From Candidatus Methanolliviera sp. GoM_asphalt (GTDB taxonomy: Archaea > Halobacteriota > Methanoliparia > Methanoliparales > Methanoliparaceae), in the NCBI GenBank assembly GCA_902158745.1, contig CABGHH010000002.1, forward strand, positions 1 through 26,947: DNA of 26,947 nucleotides, given 5' to 3'. Each line of letters starts with the position of its first letter. The stretch's first letter is position 1. Shown piece by piece: positions 15,544 to 22,133 of the stretch. Made by a program: the position numbers and the translations under genes. The notes beneath the pieces were generated by a model that did no database searches, had not been told where the DNA came from, and saw nothing but the letters and a program-made list of their open reading frames with translations.

Positions 15544-16107
15544 TCATGCCCTTTGCATCTTCAAAGATCTTCTAATTCCCATTCTCACAGATTTCACGAT
15601 CTCTTTTCCAAATCTGGTATATGGGCCGGAAAATTCAATCTCTTCCTTCTTTGATCTCTCATAAGCTACAACTACCGCATCGGTAGAGGTTCCGCTGAAA
15701 TTAAATCCACAATCGAATAACGTGAAGGTCTTTGCCTCCGTTGCCGTGATGATGCAATTTACCAAAGCTCCTTCAGAGAGAGGTCTTTTTGAAATTATGA
15801 TAATGTTGATCGTTCCAAAATTAAAATGAACAGGATTTTCAATCCCGGCCGTCACGAACGTATATATGTCCTGCATCTCATGAAAGGCGAGGTATCGCAT
15901 ATCGAGTGCAGTCAAGAGAGAAAAATATGAATGTCTAATATTGAGCTTCTTCTCAAGATGTTTCAGATGATCTTCTGCTTCAAACCCACTCGGAACGGTG
16001 GAGTTCAAGATTTGTTTGACGCTACTTCTACCGCCGCCGAACCCAGAGCTCAACGCCTCAAAATCTCCGTCTATAACCAATGTTTTTTCCTTCACGTACC
16101 ACTTCAT
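15544..16107 (-). CDS. cbiZ: Adenosylcobinamide amidohydrolase
   Basis: Cleaves the aminopropanol side chain of (adenosyl)cobinamide to give adenosylcobyric acid, letting archaea salvage incomplete corrinoids. 187 residues, with the typical CbiZ start TLVIDGDFEALSSGFGGGR, KQILNSTVPSGF, and the later FNFSGTSTDAVVVAYER and YTRFGKEIVKSVRMGI. It is divergent from btuF with only 55 bases between the starts. The same AT-rich region likely holds both promoters, which fits joint regulation of corrinoid uptake and remodelling. Complete. Confidence 0.92.
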   Translation of the reverse strand: MKWYVKEKTLVIDGDFEALSSGFGGGRSSVKQILNSTVPSGFEAEDHLKHLEKKLNIRHSYFSLLTALDMRYLAFHEMQDIYTFVTAGIENPVHFNFGTINIIIISKRPLSEGALVNCIITATEAKTFTLFDCGFNFSGTSTDAVVVAYERSKKEEIEFSGPYTRFGKEIVKSVRMGIRRSLKMQRA

Positions 16108-16126
16108 TCTTTAACTCCATCGAAAG

Positions 16127-16136
16127 TTTTTTAAAC
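16127..16136. promoter_or_regulatory. TATA-like region between cbiZ and btuF
   Basis: The 55-base spacer contains ttttttaaac, 27-36 bases before the btuF ATG, the right distance for a leaderless or short-leader archaeal mRNA. A second AT block, attttaaat (16145-16153), could serve cbiZ on the other strand. No room for a cobalamin riboswitch. Confidence 0.4.
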
Positions 16137-16162
16137 TAAACTAAATTTTAAATGATTTAAAT

Positions 16163-17095
16163 ATGGCGAAGAAGATCATAGTAGCATCGACGATCGTGTT
16201 CCTCGTATGGATCATTCTTCTATCCACATTTATATATTACCCAAGCCATGCAGAAGAGATGAATGCGATCGAGATTGAAAGGATCGTCTCCCTTGCGCCG
16301 TCAAATACTGAAATACTCTTTGCACTCGGGCTCGGAGAAAAAGTAGTAGCCGTAACCGATTACTGTAATTATCCAGAAGAGGCAAAGAAGAAGGAGAAGA
16401 TCGGTGGCTACAGCACGATCGATATTGAGAAGGTGGTTTCATTGAAACCCGATTTGGTTTTAGCCGCCTATGGGAATGGAGAGGAGGTCGTTGAAAGATT
16501 GAAAGAATTGGGGCTAAATGTTGCCATTTTAAGCTCCAAACCTGTAAAGAGCATTGAAGATACATTAAAAGGGATAAGATACATTGGAAAGATATCTGGA
16601 AAGGAGAAAGAGGCTTCTTCTCTATGCGAAGAGATGGAGAAAAAGATAAAAGAGATAACGGATAAAACGAAGAATGCAAAGAAGGTAAGGGTTACACATA
16701 TTTGTTGGCACGAACCTTTCTATGTTGCAGGCTCAGAATGTCTCCAAGACGATATGATCGAAAAGGCGGGTGGAAAAAATGTTTTCTCAGATGTCGAATA
16801 CTGGCACACGGTAAGCATGGAAGAATTGATAGATAGGAATCCAGATGTAATAATCGTCAGCAGTGGTACAGGTATGGGAGGAGAGGAGAATGTCGCATAC
16901 GATTACATACTTGGAGAGGAGAGATTGAAATGTATAAATGCGGTGAAGAATCATCGGGTTTATCTGATCGATGCAGATATCGTCAGCAGATCGGGTCCGA
17001 GAATCGCCGATGCGCTTGAAGAAGTCGCAAAATTCATTCACCCTGAATTATTTGAAAATTATGAGGTGATGGCACACGCATCCGCTCGCGCGTAA
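16163..17095 (+). CDS. btuF: Corrinoid ABC transporter substrate-binding protein
   Basis: Captures cobalamin/corrinoid outside the cell for BtuCD. 310 residues: a membrane anchor or uncleaved signal at residues 5-27 with no lipobox Cys, then a helical-backbone binding fold. Seen: IVSLAPSNTEILFALGLG, VAVTDYCNYPEEAK, GGYSTIDIEKVVSLKPDLVL, and a second lobe from about residue 175 with ICWHEPFYVAGSECLQDDMI. It could in principle bind haem or siderophore, but cbiZ, the Cys-rich protein and the cobalamin context favour corrinoid. First gene of the btu operon. Confidence 0.88.
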   Translation: MAKKIIVASTIVFLVWIILLSTFIYYPSHAEEMNAIEIERIVSLAPSNTEILFALGLGEKVVAVTDYCNYPEEAKKKEKIGGYSTIDIEKVVSLKPDLVLAAYGNGEEVVERLKELGLNVAILSSKPVKSIEDTLKGIRYIGKISGKEKEASSLCEEMEKKIKEITDKTKNAKKVRVTHICWHEPFYVAGSECLQDDMIEKAGGKNVFSDVEYWHTVSMEELIDRNPDVIIVSSGTGMGGEENVAYDYILGEERLKCINAVKNHRVYLIDADIVSRSGPRIADALEEVAKFIHPELFENYEVMAHASARA

Positions 17096-17138
17096 ATATC
17101 TCAGAAGATTCTTAGATGGATTCCGTGGGAACGATCGG

Positions 17139-17426
17139 ATGTGTGAATATTATCCGTGCCATTTTGACGGGCAGGATTGCACATTTTGTTTCTGCCCCTT
17201 TTATCCATGCGAGGACAATTCAAAGGGAAGATGGATCCTTAAAGAAGATACGGATGATTGGGTTTGGGATTGTTCGCCGTGCAGATGGATTCACGAAGAA
17301 GAGGTCGTCGGGAAGATCGTTAAAAGATTAAAGGATTTGAAGATGAGCGATGTCGATGACTTTGAGAGAAGAAGGGATGAGGTCATGGAGATAAAACGCC
17401 AGATCAATTCTGGAGAAGCTCGGTGA
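17139..17426 (+). CDS. Cysteine-rich small domain protein (B12-associated)
   Basis: A 95-residue protein of the cysteine-rich small domain family (COG2158), often found with cobalamin genes. The first 55 residues hold eight Cys: MCEYYPCHFDGQDCTFCFCP, then FYPCEDN, then WDCSPCRWIH. These most likely bind metal, either a cluster or zinc. The remainder is a charged helix. ATG 17139 is the only standard start that fits. The last codons overlap btuC as GTGA, so it is translationally coupled to the permease. A role in corrinoid handling during import is inferred from position only. Confidence 0.85.
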   Translation: MCEYYPCHFDGQDCTFCFCPFYPCEDNSKGRWILKEDTDDWVWDCSPCRWIHEEEVVGKIVKRLKDLKMSDVDDFERRRDEVMEIKRQINSGEAR

Positions 17427-18400
17427 AACGCAGGTGGATATTGATTCTGATCGCCTTGATATTCGTGCTGGCGATCTCTATCCTCGTCTCGATCGCTGTG
17501 GGATCCACGAACATCCCTTTGAGAACGATCGCAAAGATCATTGTAGATCATAAACGCGCATTTTTATCGGCAGAAGAAACAATAATTTTACAGATAAGGT
17601 TACCAAGAGTTCTTTTAGGCATTTTAGTTGGTATGGCATTATCCGTTTCTGGAACAACGATGCAAACTTTATTTAAAAATCCGATGGCAGATCCTTATAT
17701 CATCGGGATATCTTCTGGTGCCGCATTTGGGGCTGTTCTTGCCATGAGATTATCTCCTACATTAGTTCCGTTGATGGCGATCGTCTGTGCCATCTCAACC
17801 GCTTTTATCGTTTATAATATCGCGAAGGTTGGAGGAAAACTGCCTGTTAATACGTTATTGCTCTCAGGGATAGCGGTCGGTTATTTTCTCTCTGCAATCA
17901 CCTCTTTTATGATATTCAATTCAGGGGAGGGACTGCATCAAGTCGTTTTCTGGATGATGGGAGGGTTATGGGGGGCAAATTGGGATCGTGTTGAGATTAT
18001 AATACTCCCCATCTGTATCGGAATGGTGATATTATACCTCTTCTCCAAAGATATGAACGTGATGCTCCTCGGGGAAGAATCCGCAGAACATCTTGGAATT
18101 GATGTTGAAACGCTAAAAAAGATCATGTTGATCATATCTTCGATCATCACCGCCGCAGCGGTCTCCATGAGTGGGATCATCGGATTCGTCGGTCTGATCG
18201 TTCCTCATATCATGCGAATAATGGTAGGTCCAGACCACAGGATACTCCTGCCGACGTCCGCACTCGCCGGTGGAATTCTTTTGGTTCTTGCCGACACTAT
18301 GGCTAGAACAATGGGAGAGATCCCCGTTGGAATCATCACGGCGTTATTTGGGGCACCATTTTTCATCTACCTGCTGCGTTCGAGAAAGAGATTGTATTAA
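17423..18400 (+). CDS. btuC: Corrinoid ABC transporter permease (FecCD family)
   Basis: 325-residue integral membrane protein with about nine or ten hydrophobic segments. FecCD/BtuC signatures: LRLPRVLLGILVGMALSVSG-like text (QIRLPRVLLGILVGMALSVS), TTMQTLFKNPMADPYIIGIS, SGAAFGAVLA, FWMMGGLWG, and GFVGLIVPHIMRIMVGPDHR near the C terminus, the ATPase-contact region. It starts at GTG overlapping the previous stop and is followed 27 bases later by btuD. Works with BtuF and BtuD to import corrinoids. Complete. Confidence 0.92.
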   Translation: MKRRWILILIALIFVLAISILVSIAVGSTNIPLRTIAKIIVDHKRAFLSAEETIILQIRLPRVLLGILVGMALSVSGTTMQTLFKNPMADPYIIGISSGAAFGAVLAMRLSPTLVPLMAIVCAISTAFIVYNIAKVGGKLPVNTLLLSGIAVGYFLSAITSFMIFNSGEGLHQVVFWMMGGLWGANWDRVEIIILPICIGMVILYLFSKDMNVMLLGEESAEHLGIDVETLKKIMLIISSIITAAAVSMSGIIGFVGLIVPHIMRIMVGPDHRILLPTSALAGGILLVLADTMARTMGEIPVGIITALFGAPFFIYLLRSRKRLY

Positions 18401-18427
18401 AAAAAGAAAAGAAGGGGGAGAAGATTT

Positions 18428-19672
18428 ATGTTGAGCGTAGAAGAGATCGACGCTTACTATGGAAACGTAAAGGTCTTGGAAAAGATAAATTTTTCCGCAA
18501 AAGAGGGGAAATTATTGGGAATAATCGGTCCAAACGGATCAGGTAAGACGACTTTACTTAAAGTGATCAGTAAAATCATAAAGCCGAGCGTTGGAACCGT
18601 TCTCTTGAATGAATTTGATATTTCAAAGATGGGTAAAAGAGAGCTCGCAAGAAAGATGGCAGTTGTACCCCAAGAAAGTTCTACGAGCTTTTCTTTTACC
18701 GCGATGGAGATCGTGCTGATGGGAAGGACGCCGCATCTGAAGAGATTTGAGACGGAGGGTCTTGAAGACTTGGAGGTGGCGAAGAGGTGTATGAAGTTGA
18801 CAAACTGCTCAAATTTGGCAGAAAGGCAGATAGACGAATTGAGCGGTGGAGAGTTACAGAAGGTAATCATAGCGAGGGCATTGGCGCAAGAACCCAAGGT
18901 CTTGTTGATGGACGAACCCACATCCCATCTGGACATAAAAAATCAGATAGAGATATTGGAACTGATGAAGAGATTGACAGATGATAGGTTGATCGTGATC
19001 GCTGTATTTCACGATCTAAACATGGCTTCCCGATACTGCGAAGAATTGATATTATTGAAAGAGGGAAAAATCGTTTCATTTGGAAGAACGGAAGAAGTTT
19101 TAACATCAGAGAATATCAGAAACGTATTTGACATCTCAACATCGATAAAAAGAGATCCTTTGACGAATTCACTCTCTCTAATGGTGATTCCGAAGAAGAA
19201 GGAAAAGGAAAAAATAAAAGAATCTTTAAGGATTCACATAATATGCGGCGGTGGTAGCGGCTCCATCTTGATGCATTCGTTAGATGAAGAATATGAGATT
19301 ACCGCCGGCGTCATCCACGAGTTAGATACAGATTTTGAGGTGGCTAAAGCCCTTAGTATAGATATGGTGAGCGAAGCGCCATTTTCTCCGATCGGCGACG
19401 AAAGATACGAGGAAAATTTGGATATGATCAGAAGATCGGATATTGTGATAATAGCCAATATGCCAGTTGGATTTGGAAATATAAAGAATCTATATGCCGC
19501 CATATCTGCGATAGAAGATAAAAAAGAAGTTTTAATTATTGATGAGACACCGATCGAAGAGCGAGATTTTACGGATGGAGAAGCGACAGAAATTTTTAAA
19601 AGTTTAAGGGAAGATGGAGGCATCTTTGTTAAAGATATGCACGAGCTACTGGATCGTTTAGAAAATTATTAA
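18428..19672 (+). CDS. btuD: Corrinoid ABC transporter ATPase with extra C-terminal domain
   Basis: 414 residues. The first 250 are a full ABC ATPase: Walker A GPNGSGKTT (34-42), signature LSGGE (138-142), Walker B VLLMDEPTS (158-166), and switch His in VFHDLNMASRYCEEL. A linker KKKEKEKIKE leads to an extra domain of about 160 residues that starts LRIHIICGGGSGSILMHSL. It has a glycine-rich turn and alternating strands and helices (IVIIANMPVGFGNIKNLYAA, EVLIIDETP), like a Rossmann-type nucleotide-binding fold. Comparable tails occur on some archaeal BtuD proteins; their role is unknown. Shine-Dalgarno gaagggggag. Last gene of the btu operon. Confidence 0.9.
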   Translation: MLSVEEIDAYYGNVKVLEKINFSAKEGKLLGIIGPNGSGKTTLLKVISKIIKPSVGTVLLNEFDISKMGKRELARKMAVVPQESSTSFSFTAMEIVLMGRTPHLKRFETEGLEDLEVAKRCMKLTNCSNLAERQIDELSGGELQKVIIARALAQEPKVLLMDEPTSHLDIKNQIEILELMKRLTDDRLIVIAVFHDLNMASRYCEELILLKEGKIVSFGRTEEVLTSENIRNVFDISTSIKRDPLTNSLSLMVIPKKKEKEKIKESLRIHIICGGGSGSILMHSLDEEYEITAGVIHELDTDFEVAKALSIDMVSEAPFSPIGDERYEENLDMIRRSDIVIIANMPVGFGNIKNLYAAISAIEDKKEVLIIDETPIEERDFTDGEATEIFKSLREDGGIFVKDMHELLDRLENY

Positions 19673-19722
19673 TAGAGGTTTTGCGAAACTCCTGAAAACG
19701 GCAAAATATGCCCCCCAAAGTA

Positions 19723-19905
19723 TTATAACGAAGAGTGGGAAACGAGCATTAGATCAAAACTCTCTATATTAAAACCTATCCACACAACTTCTTTTTGTCT
19801 TATTGACTTAAAGCTTCACTTGAATTCTCTCATATTTCCTGTTGATAGGATACTCATTTTATCCAATCCTTCGAATCCAATATTTCCGAAGATGCGATTT
19901 AGCCC
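19723..19905 (-). pseudogene. Possible coding ghost, unknown family
   Basis: One minus-strand frame reads GLNRIFGNIGFEGLDKMSIL, STGNMREFK, an internal TGA, then SFKSIRQKEVVWIGFN and a stop at 19723. It is protein-like except for that single stop and has no start or 5' part. It may be the tail of a lost transposase or other gene. Weak evidence. Confidence 0.25.
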
Positions 19906-20166
19906 ATTTCCCATTTCCTATAATTTGGAAAGGATGAAGGATATTCTGATCATCTGATTCTAAAGATCGAGAACTCGAAGGAAAGAAGTCAATACGCCCC
20001 GATCACGACCGTTGAGCAAGAGACGTCAAAGGTACATTTTTGTTTCTATGCGGTGCTTATATAGGCAAAATAAAACAAAAAAAGTGAAAAATAGAGGTTT
20101 AAACTGTGAATCGTCGTCTATAAGGAGTGCTTTTGGTGTATTAGCCTATCTGTAAAACTATAAAAC

Positions 20167-20193
20167 AAAAAGGGCGCCATTCTTACCCTTTTT
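20167..20193. repeat. Inverted repeat before the peptide-cluster promoter
   Basis: Arms aaaaaggg / cccttttt of 8 bases flank an 11-base loop, ending 8 bases before a TATA-like box. It could be an operator for the following promoter or a terminator-like hairpin for upstream transcription; the trailing T run favours the latter weakly. Confidence 0.4.
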
Positions 20194-20201
20194 AAGGAAA
20201 G

Positions 20202-20210
20202 TTATTTATA
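20202..20210 (+). promoter_or_regulatory. Likely promoter of the first peptide genes
   Basis: ttatttata preceded by a purine-rich aaggaaag (BRE-like), 31-39 bases before the ATG at 20241. This is the best archaeal promoter match between btuD and the first peptide gene, which starts 130 bases further on with a strong ribosome site. Confidence 0.45.
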
Positions 20211-20240
20211 CAACTAGCAATTTAAGTTGAGTTGGAAGAT

Positions 20241-20321
20241 ATGAACGGCAAGCATCTCAGAAGAATATGTGGGACCGATGGATTTGGGGATGTTTGTTTA
20301 CGTATCGACCAGATAAAATGA
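20241..20321 (+). CDS. Possible 26-residue leader ORF
   Basis: ATG behind ttggaag, encoding MNGKHLRRICGTDGFGDVCL and six more residues. It lies 20 bases ahead of the first peptide gene and just downstream of the likely promoter. Basic N terminus, two Cys, no resemblance to the neighbouring peptides. It may be a leader peptide or chance. Confidence 0.25.
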   Translation: MNGKHLRRICGTDGFGDVCLRIDQIK

Positions 20322-20340
20322 AAAAGGAGGTAAAAAAAAA

Positions 20341-20493
20341 TGTTTGGCGAAATAAAGAGGATGTTTGAGGATGAGAATGCGATGGGATGTCAGCAATTTA
20401 TCGGGATGCCCCTGCTCGGCTTCGCCGAGGGCGGTCAGGAGTGGTATAAGCTACTGGGAAAATTGTTTGAAAACCTGTTTGACATGTGCTAAA
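20341..20493 (+). CDS. Short peptide 1 of a local paralogous family (50 aa)
   Basis: ATG preceded by a near-perfect ribosome site ggaggt. The peptide has an acidic/basic N terminus (MFGEIKRMFEDENAMGCQQF), then IGMPLLGFAE. The last 20 residues, GGQEWYKLLGKLFENLFDMC, would form an amphipathic helix after a Gly-Gly. That tail aligns without gaps to the tail of the 21336 peptide (GG-x2-WY-x2-L). The DENAM segment matches NEDAL there and NEDAF in the 22134 peptide. The GG junction region is encoded by a TTC-loop palindrome (20415-20429). Too short for standard gene callers; function unknown. A secreted bacteriocin-like or signal peptide is inferred. Confidence 0.65.
20415..20429. repeat. TTC-loop palindrome inside peptide gene 1
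   Basis: ctcggc-ttc-gccgag, a 6-bp hairpin with the same TTC loop as the palindromes at 5756, 5775, 5864 and 13278 but without their aatc/gatt core. It encodes the LGFAE stretch just before the Gly-Gly of the peptide. Confidence 0.5.
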
Positions 20494-20499
20494 ATAGGC

Positions 20500-20646
20500 G
20501 AATGAAGAGAATTTGAAAGTGCTTGAAGGCGGTGAGGAGTGGCATAGATGCTTGGGAAGACGGTCAAAAGCATTTTTGATCTCTGTTGGGCGAGAAGCGT
20601 CAAAACCTCTCCTCTTTTCCGTCTCATGAATGATATAAAAGAGTAA
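20500..20646 (+). pseudogene. Degenerate copy of short peptide 1
   Basis: Directly after peptide gene 1, the frame at 20519-20551 reads LEGGEEWHR, matching AEGGQEWYK of peptide 1. A one-base shift then gives LGKTVKSIFDLC (20551-20586), matching LGKLFENLFDMC. The DNA is visibly similar too (GGCGGT, GAGGAGTGG, TGGGAA). The N-terminal leader part is lost, and the shifted frame runs on to 20646. This is a tandem duplication in decay. Confidence 0.65.
20634..20640 (+). promoter_or_regulatory. TATA-like box, repeated block (copy 1)
   Basis: tataaaa lies in a block, ATGAATG-ATATAAAAGAG followed by an A run, that recurs at 21144-21172. The box is 35-41 bases before the DUF4430 gene start at 20675, a workable archaeal promoter distance with a short leader containing GGAGGGA. 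Confidence 0.4.
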
Positions 20647-20674
20647 AAAAAAGATTGTGTGGAGGGATGAACAA

Positions 20675-21115
20675 ATGATGAAAAAATTGATCGTGTCGGT
20701 CATACTTGTTGGTCTCGTGCTTTCAGGTATGGCTTTTGCTCCGCGAATGGCACTTGCCGGGGAAGGTGATACCTGGACGGGAGATGTAATTGTTATAGGC
20801 CCAGACGGGGAAACCATCTTTGACGATGAAGTAACCATTGCCACCACGACCATCGTTGATGTTGATGGAGATAAACATCACTTCTTCTCCCCTACTGCAT
20901 TGGGAGCTTTAGATGAAGCATCCTGGTCTGGAGACTTTGAATATGAGGTAGAAGAAGGGGATTATGGGTTATGGATAACCTCCATAGATGGATATGAAAA
21001 TGAAGGTGGATGCGGGTGGATGTATAAGGTAGATGGCGAGAGTGCCGAGGTCGGCGCAGACAAATATGAATTGGAAGGTGAAAGCGAAGTAAGGTGGTAT
21101 TGGAGCGGTATGTGA
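20675..21115 (+). CDS. Secreted DUF4430 (transcobalamin C-terminal-like) protein
   Basis: 146 residues. The start is ATG 20675, preceded by ggaggga and followed by a second ATG. Residues 1-28 are a Sec signal peptide (MKKLIVSVILVGLVLSGMAF, cleavage near ALA-GE). The mature part begins TWTGDVIVIGP, and its last 35 residues are the DUF4430 hallmark: GGCGWMYKVDGE, GADKYELEGESEVRWYWSG. This domain resembles the beta domain of transcobalamin/intrinsic factor. No membrane anchor or lipobox, so it would be free, or held at the surface by partners. With the btu genes upstream it may bind corrinoid outside the cell. It also sits within the short-peptide cluster and could belong to that system. Confidence 0.8.
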   Translation: MMKKLIVSVILVGLVLSGMAFAPRMALAGEGDTWTGDVIVIGPDGETIFDDEVTIATTTIVDVDGDKHHFFSPTALGALDEASWSGDFEYEVEEGDYGLWITSIDGYENEGGCGWMYKVDGESAEVGADKYELEGESEVRWYWSGM

Positions 21116-21155
21116 AGTTAAAATCTCTTCATTTTCCTTTTTTATGAATGAATGG

Positions 21156-21163
21156 TATAAAAG
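21156..21163 (+). promoter_or_regulatory. TATA-like box, repeated block (copy 2)
   Basis: tataaaag within a second copy of the ATGAATG...ATAAAAGAG...A-run block (first copy near 20625-20650). By distance it would start RNA near 21185, inside the 21173 ORF, and so might serve the 21336 peptide. The adjoining gagg also looks like a ribosome site for ATG 21173, so its role is ambiguous. Confidence 0.35.
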
Positions 21164-21172
21164 AGGCAAAAA

Positions 21173-21286
21173 ATGGGAATTTGTGTTGAGTTGCCTTTGC
21201 TCTGTTGTGCCAAGTGCGGCGAATATTTTTACAGGATTATGAAGATATCTATTAAAATCTGCATGAAGCTCTGCTGCTCGCTTTAA
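21173..21286 (+). CDS. Short Cys-rich peptide of the local family (37 aa)
   Basis: ATG after agaggcaaaaa, the same leader as the 21336 gene. The product starts MGICVELPLLCCAK and its last part CGEYFYRIMKISIKICMKLC can be laid on the peptide 1 tail GGQEWYKLLGKLFENLFDMC position by position (G, aromatic-Tyr, basic, hydrophobic pattern, final Cys). It has seven Cys and is strongly basic, and lacks the NEDA-type leader. It may be a diverged member, a decayed one, or chance; the shared upstream sequence favours kinship. Confidence 0.4.
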   Translation: MGICVELPLLCCAKCGEYFYRIMKISIKICMKLCCSL

Positions 21287-21335
21287 TGTGAGTGGAAGAC
21301 TATACCTGTAAAAATAGATAAAAAAGAGGCAAAAA

Positions 21336-21488
21336 ATGGGAAAGATAAGAGAGATGATAAAGAATGAGGATGCGCTGTCATTTTTAGTTGGCATCGTCGA
21401 GGCAGCTATATCCGGCGGAACTGCCGGCGGTGCAGGTTGGTATGCGGGTCTGGAAAAATTCGCCAAGAAGTTCTTCGGTTTGGGATGA
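21336..21488 (+). CDS. Short peptide 2 of the local family (50 aa)
   Basis: ATG after agaggcaaaaa. N-terminal part MGKIREMIKNEDALSFLVGI, then VEAAIS with GGTA, and the tail GGAGWYAGLEKFAKKFFGLG. The tail is amphipathic and cationic, Gly-rich at its start, like class II bacteriocins cut after a double glycine. The first seven residues are nearly identical to the next gene's (MGKIREM), and the tail matches peptide 1. The gap to the next ATG is 14 bases, so the two are co-translated. Secretion and activity are inferred; family unknown to me. Confidence 0.65.
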   Translation: MGKIREMIKNEDALSFLVGIVEAAISGGTAGGAGWYAGLEKFAKKFFGLG

Positions 21489-21502
21489 AGGAGAGGTGAA
21501 AG

Positions 21503-21691
21503 ATGGGAAAGATAAGAGAGATGATGGGAGATGAGTGTGCATATCCCGCATTGACGGGACTGGCATGTGGAGAGATCTATTCGATTCCCATCTACCTATG
21601 TGGAGGTTGTGCGGATTTTTTCGATTGGCTCATTGAAGTATTCAATCTGGCATCGGGCTTGGGTCTGGCATATGTAGGATTTGGAAAATAG
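21503..21691 (+). CDS. Short peptide 3 of the local family (62 aa)
   Basis: ATG after ggagaggtg. Starts MGKIREMMGDECAYPALTGL, sharing MGKIREM with peptide 2 and aligning DECAY with NEDAL, DENAM and NEDAF of the others. The later part is hydrophobic with four Cys in all, then CGGCADFFDWLIEVFNLASG: a Gly-Gly followed by an aromatic pair and an amphipathic helix, as in peptides 1 and 2. The very hydrophobic end (LGLAYVGFGK) suggests membrane contact. Function unknown. Confidence 0.6.
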   Translation: MGKIREMMGDECAYPALTGLACGEIYSIPIYLCGGCADFFDWLIEVFNLASGLGLAYVGFGK

Positions 21692-21734
21692 TCGAGATCG
21701 CAAAAACAAATAAAAAGAGAGGTGAAAAAGAAAG

Positions 21735-22058
21735 ATGGATGTAATAGTTGGATCCATGCTGGGAGAGGTGTTTGGACCAAATATACTAGCATATATTACT
21801 TCTCTGTTGCCTTCTGGTAAGGTAGGGGAATGGATATTGTCTTTCATATTCGGTTGCTTTATGTTTCCTGCATTAGAGACTATCCTAAATCCTTGCAATT
21901 GGATCCCGTGCCCACATCTTGGAAATCCCGTGAGCGCCATTTTTGGCAGGGTTCGATATGGAGCCTTTAATGCTGCGCTCAACTATATTCCAACTTGGTT
22001 TAGAGGATATGAGAAGTCTTTCGAGGGGCTTGCCGATTTGGCTGGCAAAGGTGGATGA
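21735..22058 (+). CDS. Hydrophobic 107-aa protein within the peptide cluster
   Basis: ATG after gagaggtgaaaaag. Two or three membrane-prone segments (about 10-25, 33-48 and a weaker one near 68-88), with a Cys/Pro-rich loop NPCNWIPCPHLGNP between. The C terminus is polar and ends LADLAGKGG. It differs from the short peptides and has no NEDA-type start. By position it could be an immunity or processing partner or a larger relative, which is guesswork. Same strand, 43 bases after peptide 3. Confidence 0.55.
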   Translation: MDVIVGSMLGEVFGPNILAYITSLLPSGKVGEWILSFIFGCFMFPALETILNPCNWIPCPHLGNPVSAIFGRVRYGAFNAALNYIPTWFRGYEKSFEGLADLAGKGG

Positions 22059-22079
22059 AGGATAGACATTGAAAGAAAC

Positions 22080-22092
22080 TTTTTTTATTTTT
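22080..22092 (+). terminator. T-rich tract, possible archaeal terminator
   Basis: tttttttattttt shortly after the 107-aa gene. Archaeal transcription often ends at such T runs. Downstream, a fresh ribosome site precedes the 22134 peptide, so transcription may also continue. Confidence 0.3.
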
Positions 22093-22133
22093 ATAGCCGG
22101 GTTCAGACAGATGAGATGAAGGGGAGATAAAAA

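Larger units (their letters stand above)
19673..20240. other. Gene-poor stretch between the btu operon and the peptide cluster
   Basis: About 570 bases without a confident gene. It holds a coding ghost on the minus strand (19723-19905), AT-rich unclassified sequence, an inverted repeat at 20167-20193 and a likely promoter at 20202-20210. No RNA gene or CRISPR array recognised. Confidence 0.5.

Noticed and set aside
16108..16162. Cobalamin riboswitch upstream of btuF/cbiZ
   Set aside because: Only 55 AT-rich bases separate the starts, too short for a B12 riboswitch.
17116..17331. Overlapping 71-codon ORF in the frame next to the Cys-rich protein
   Set aside because: The alternative frame contains the strongly recognisable Cys-rich small domain; this one has no family features.
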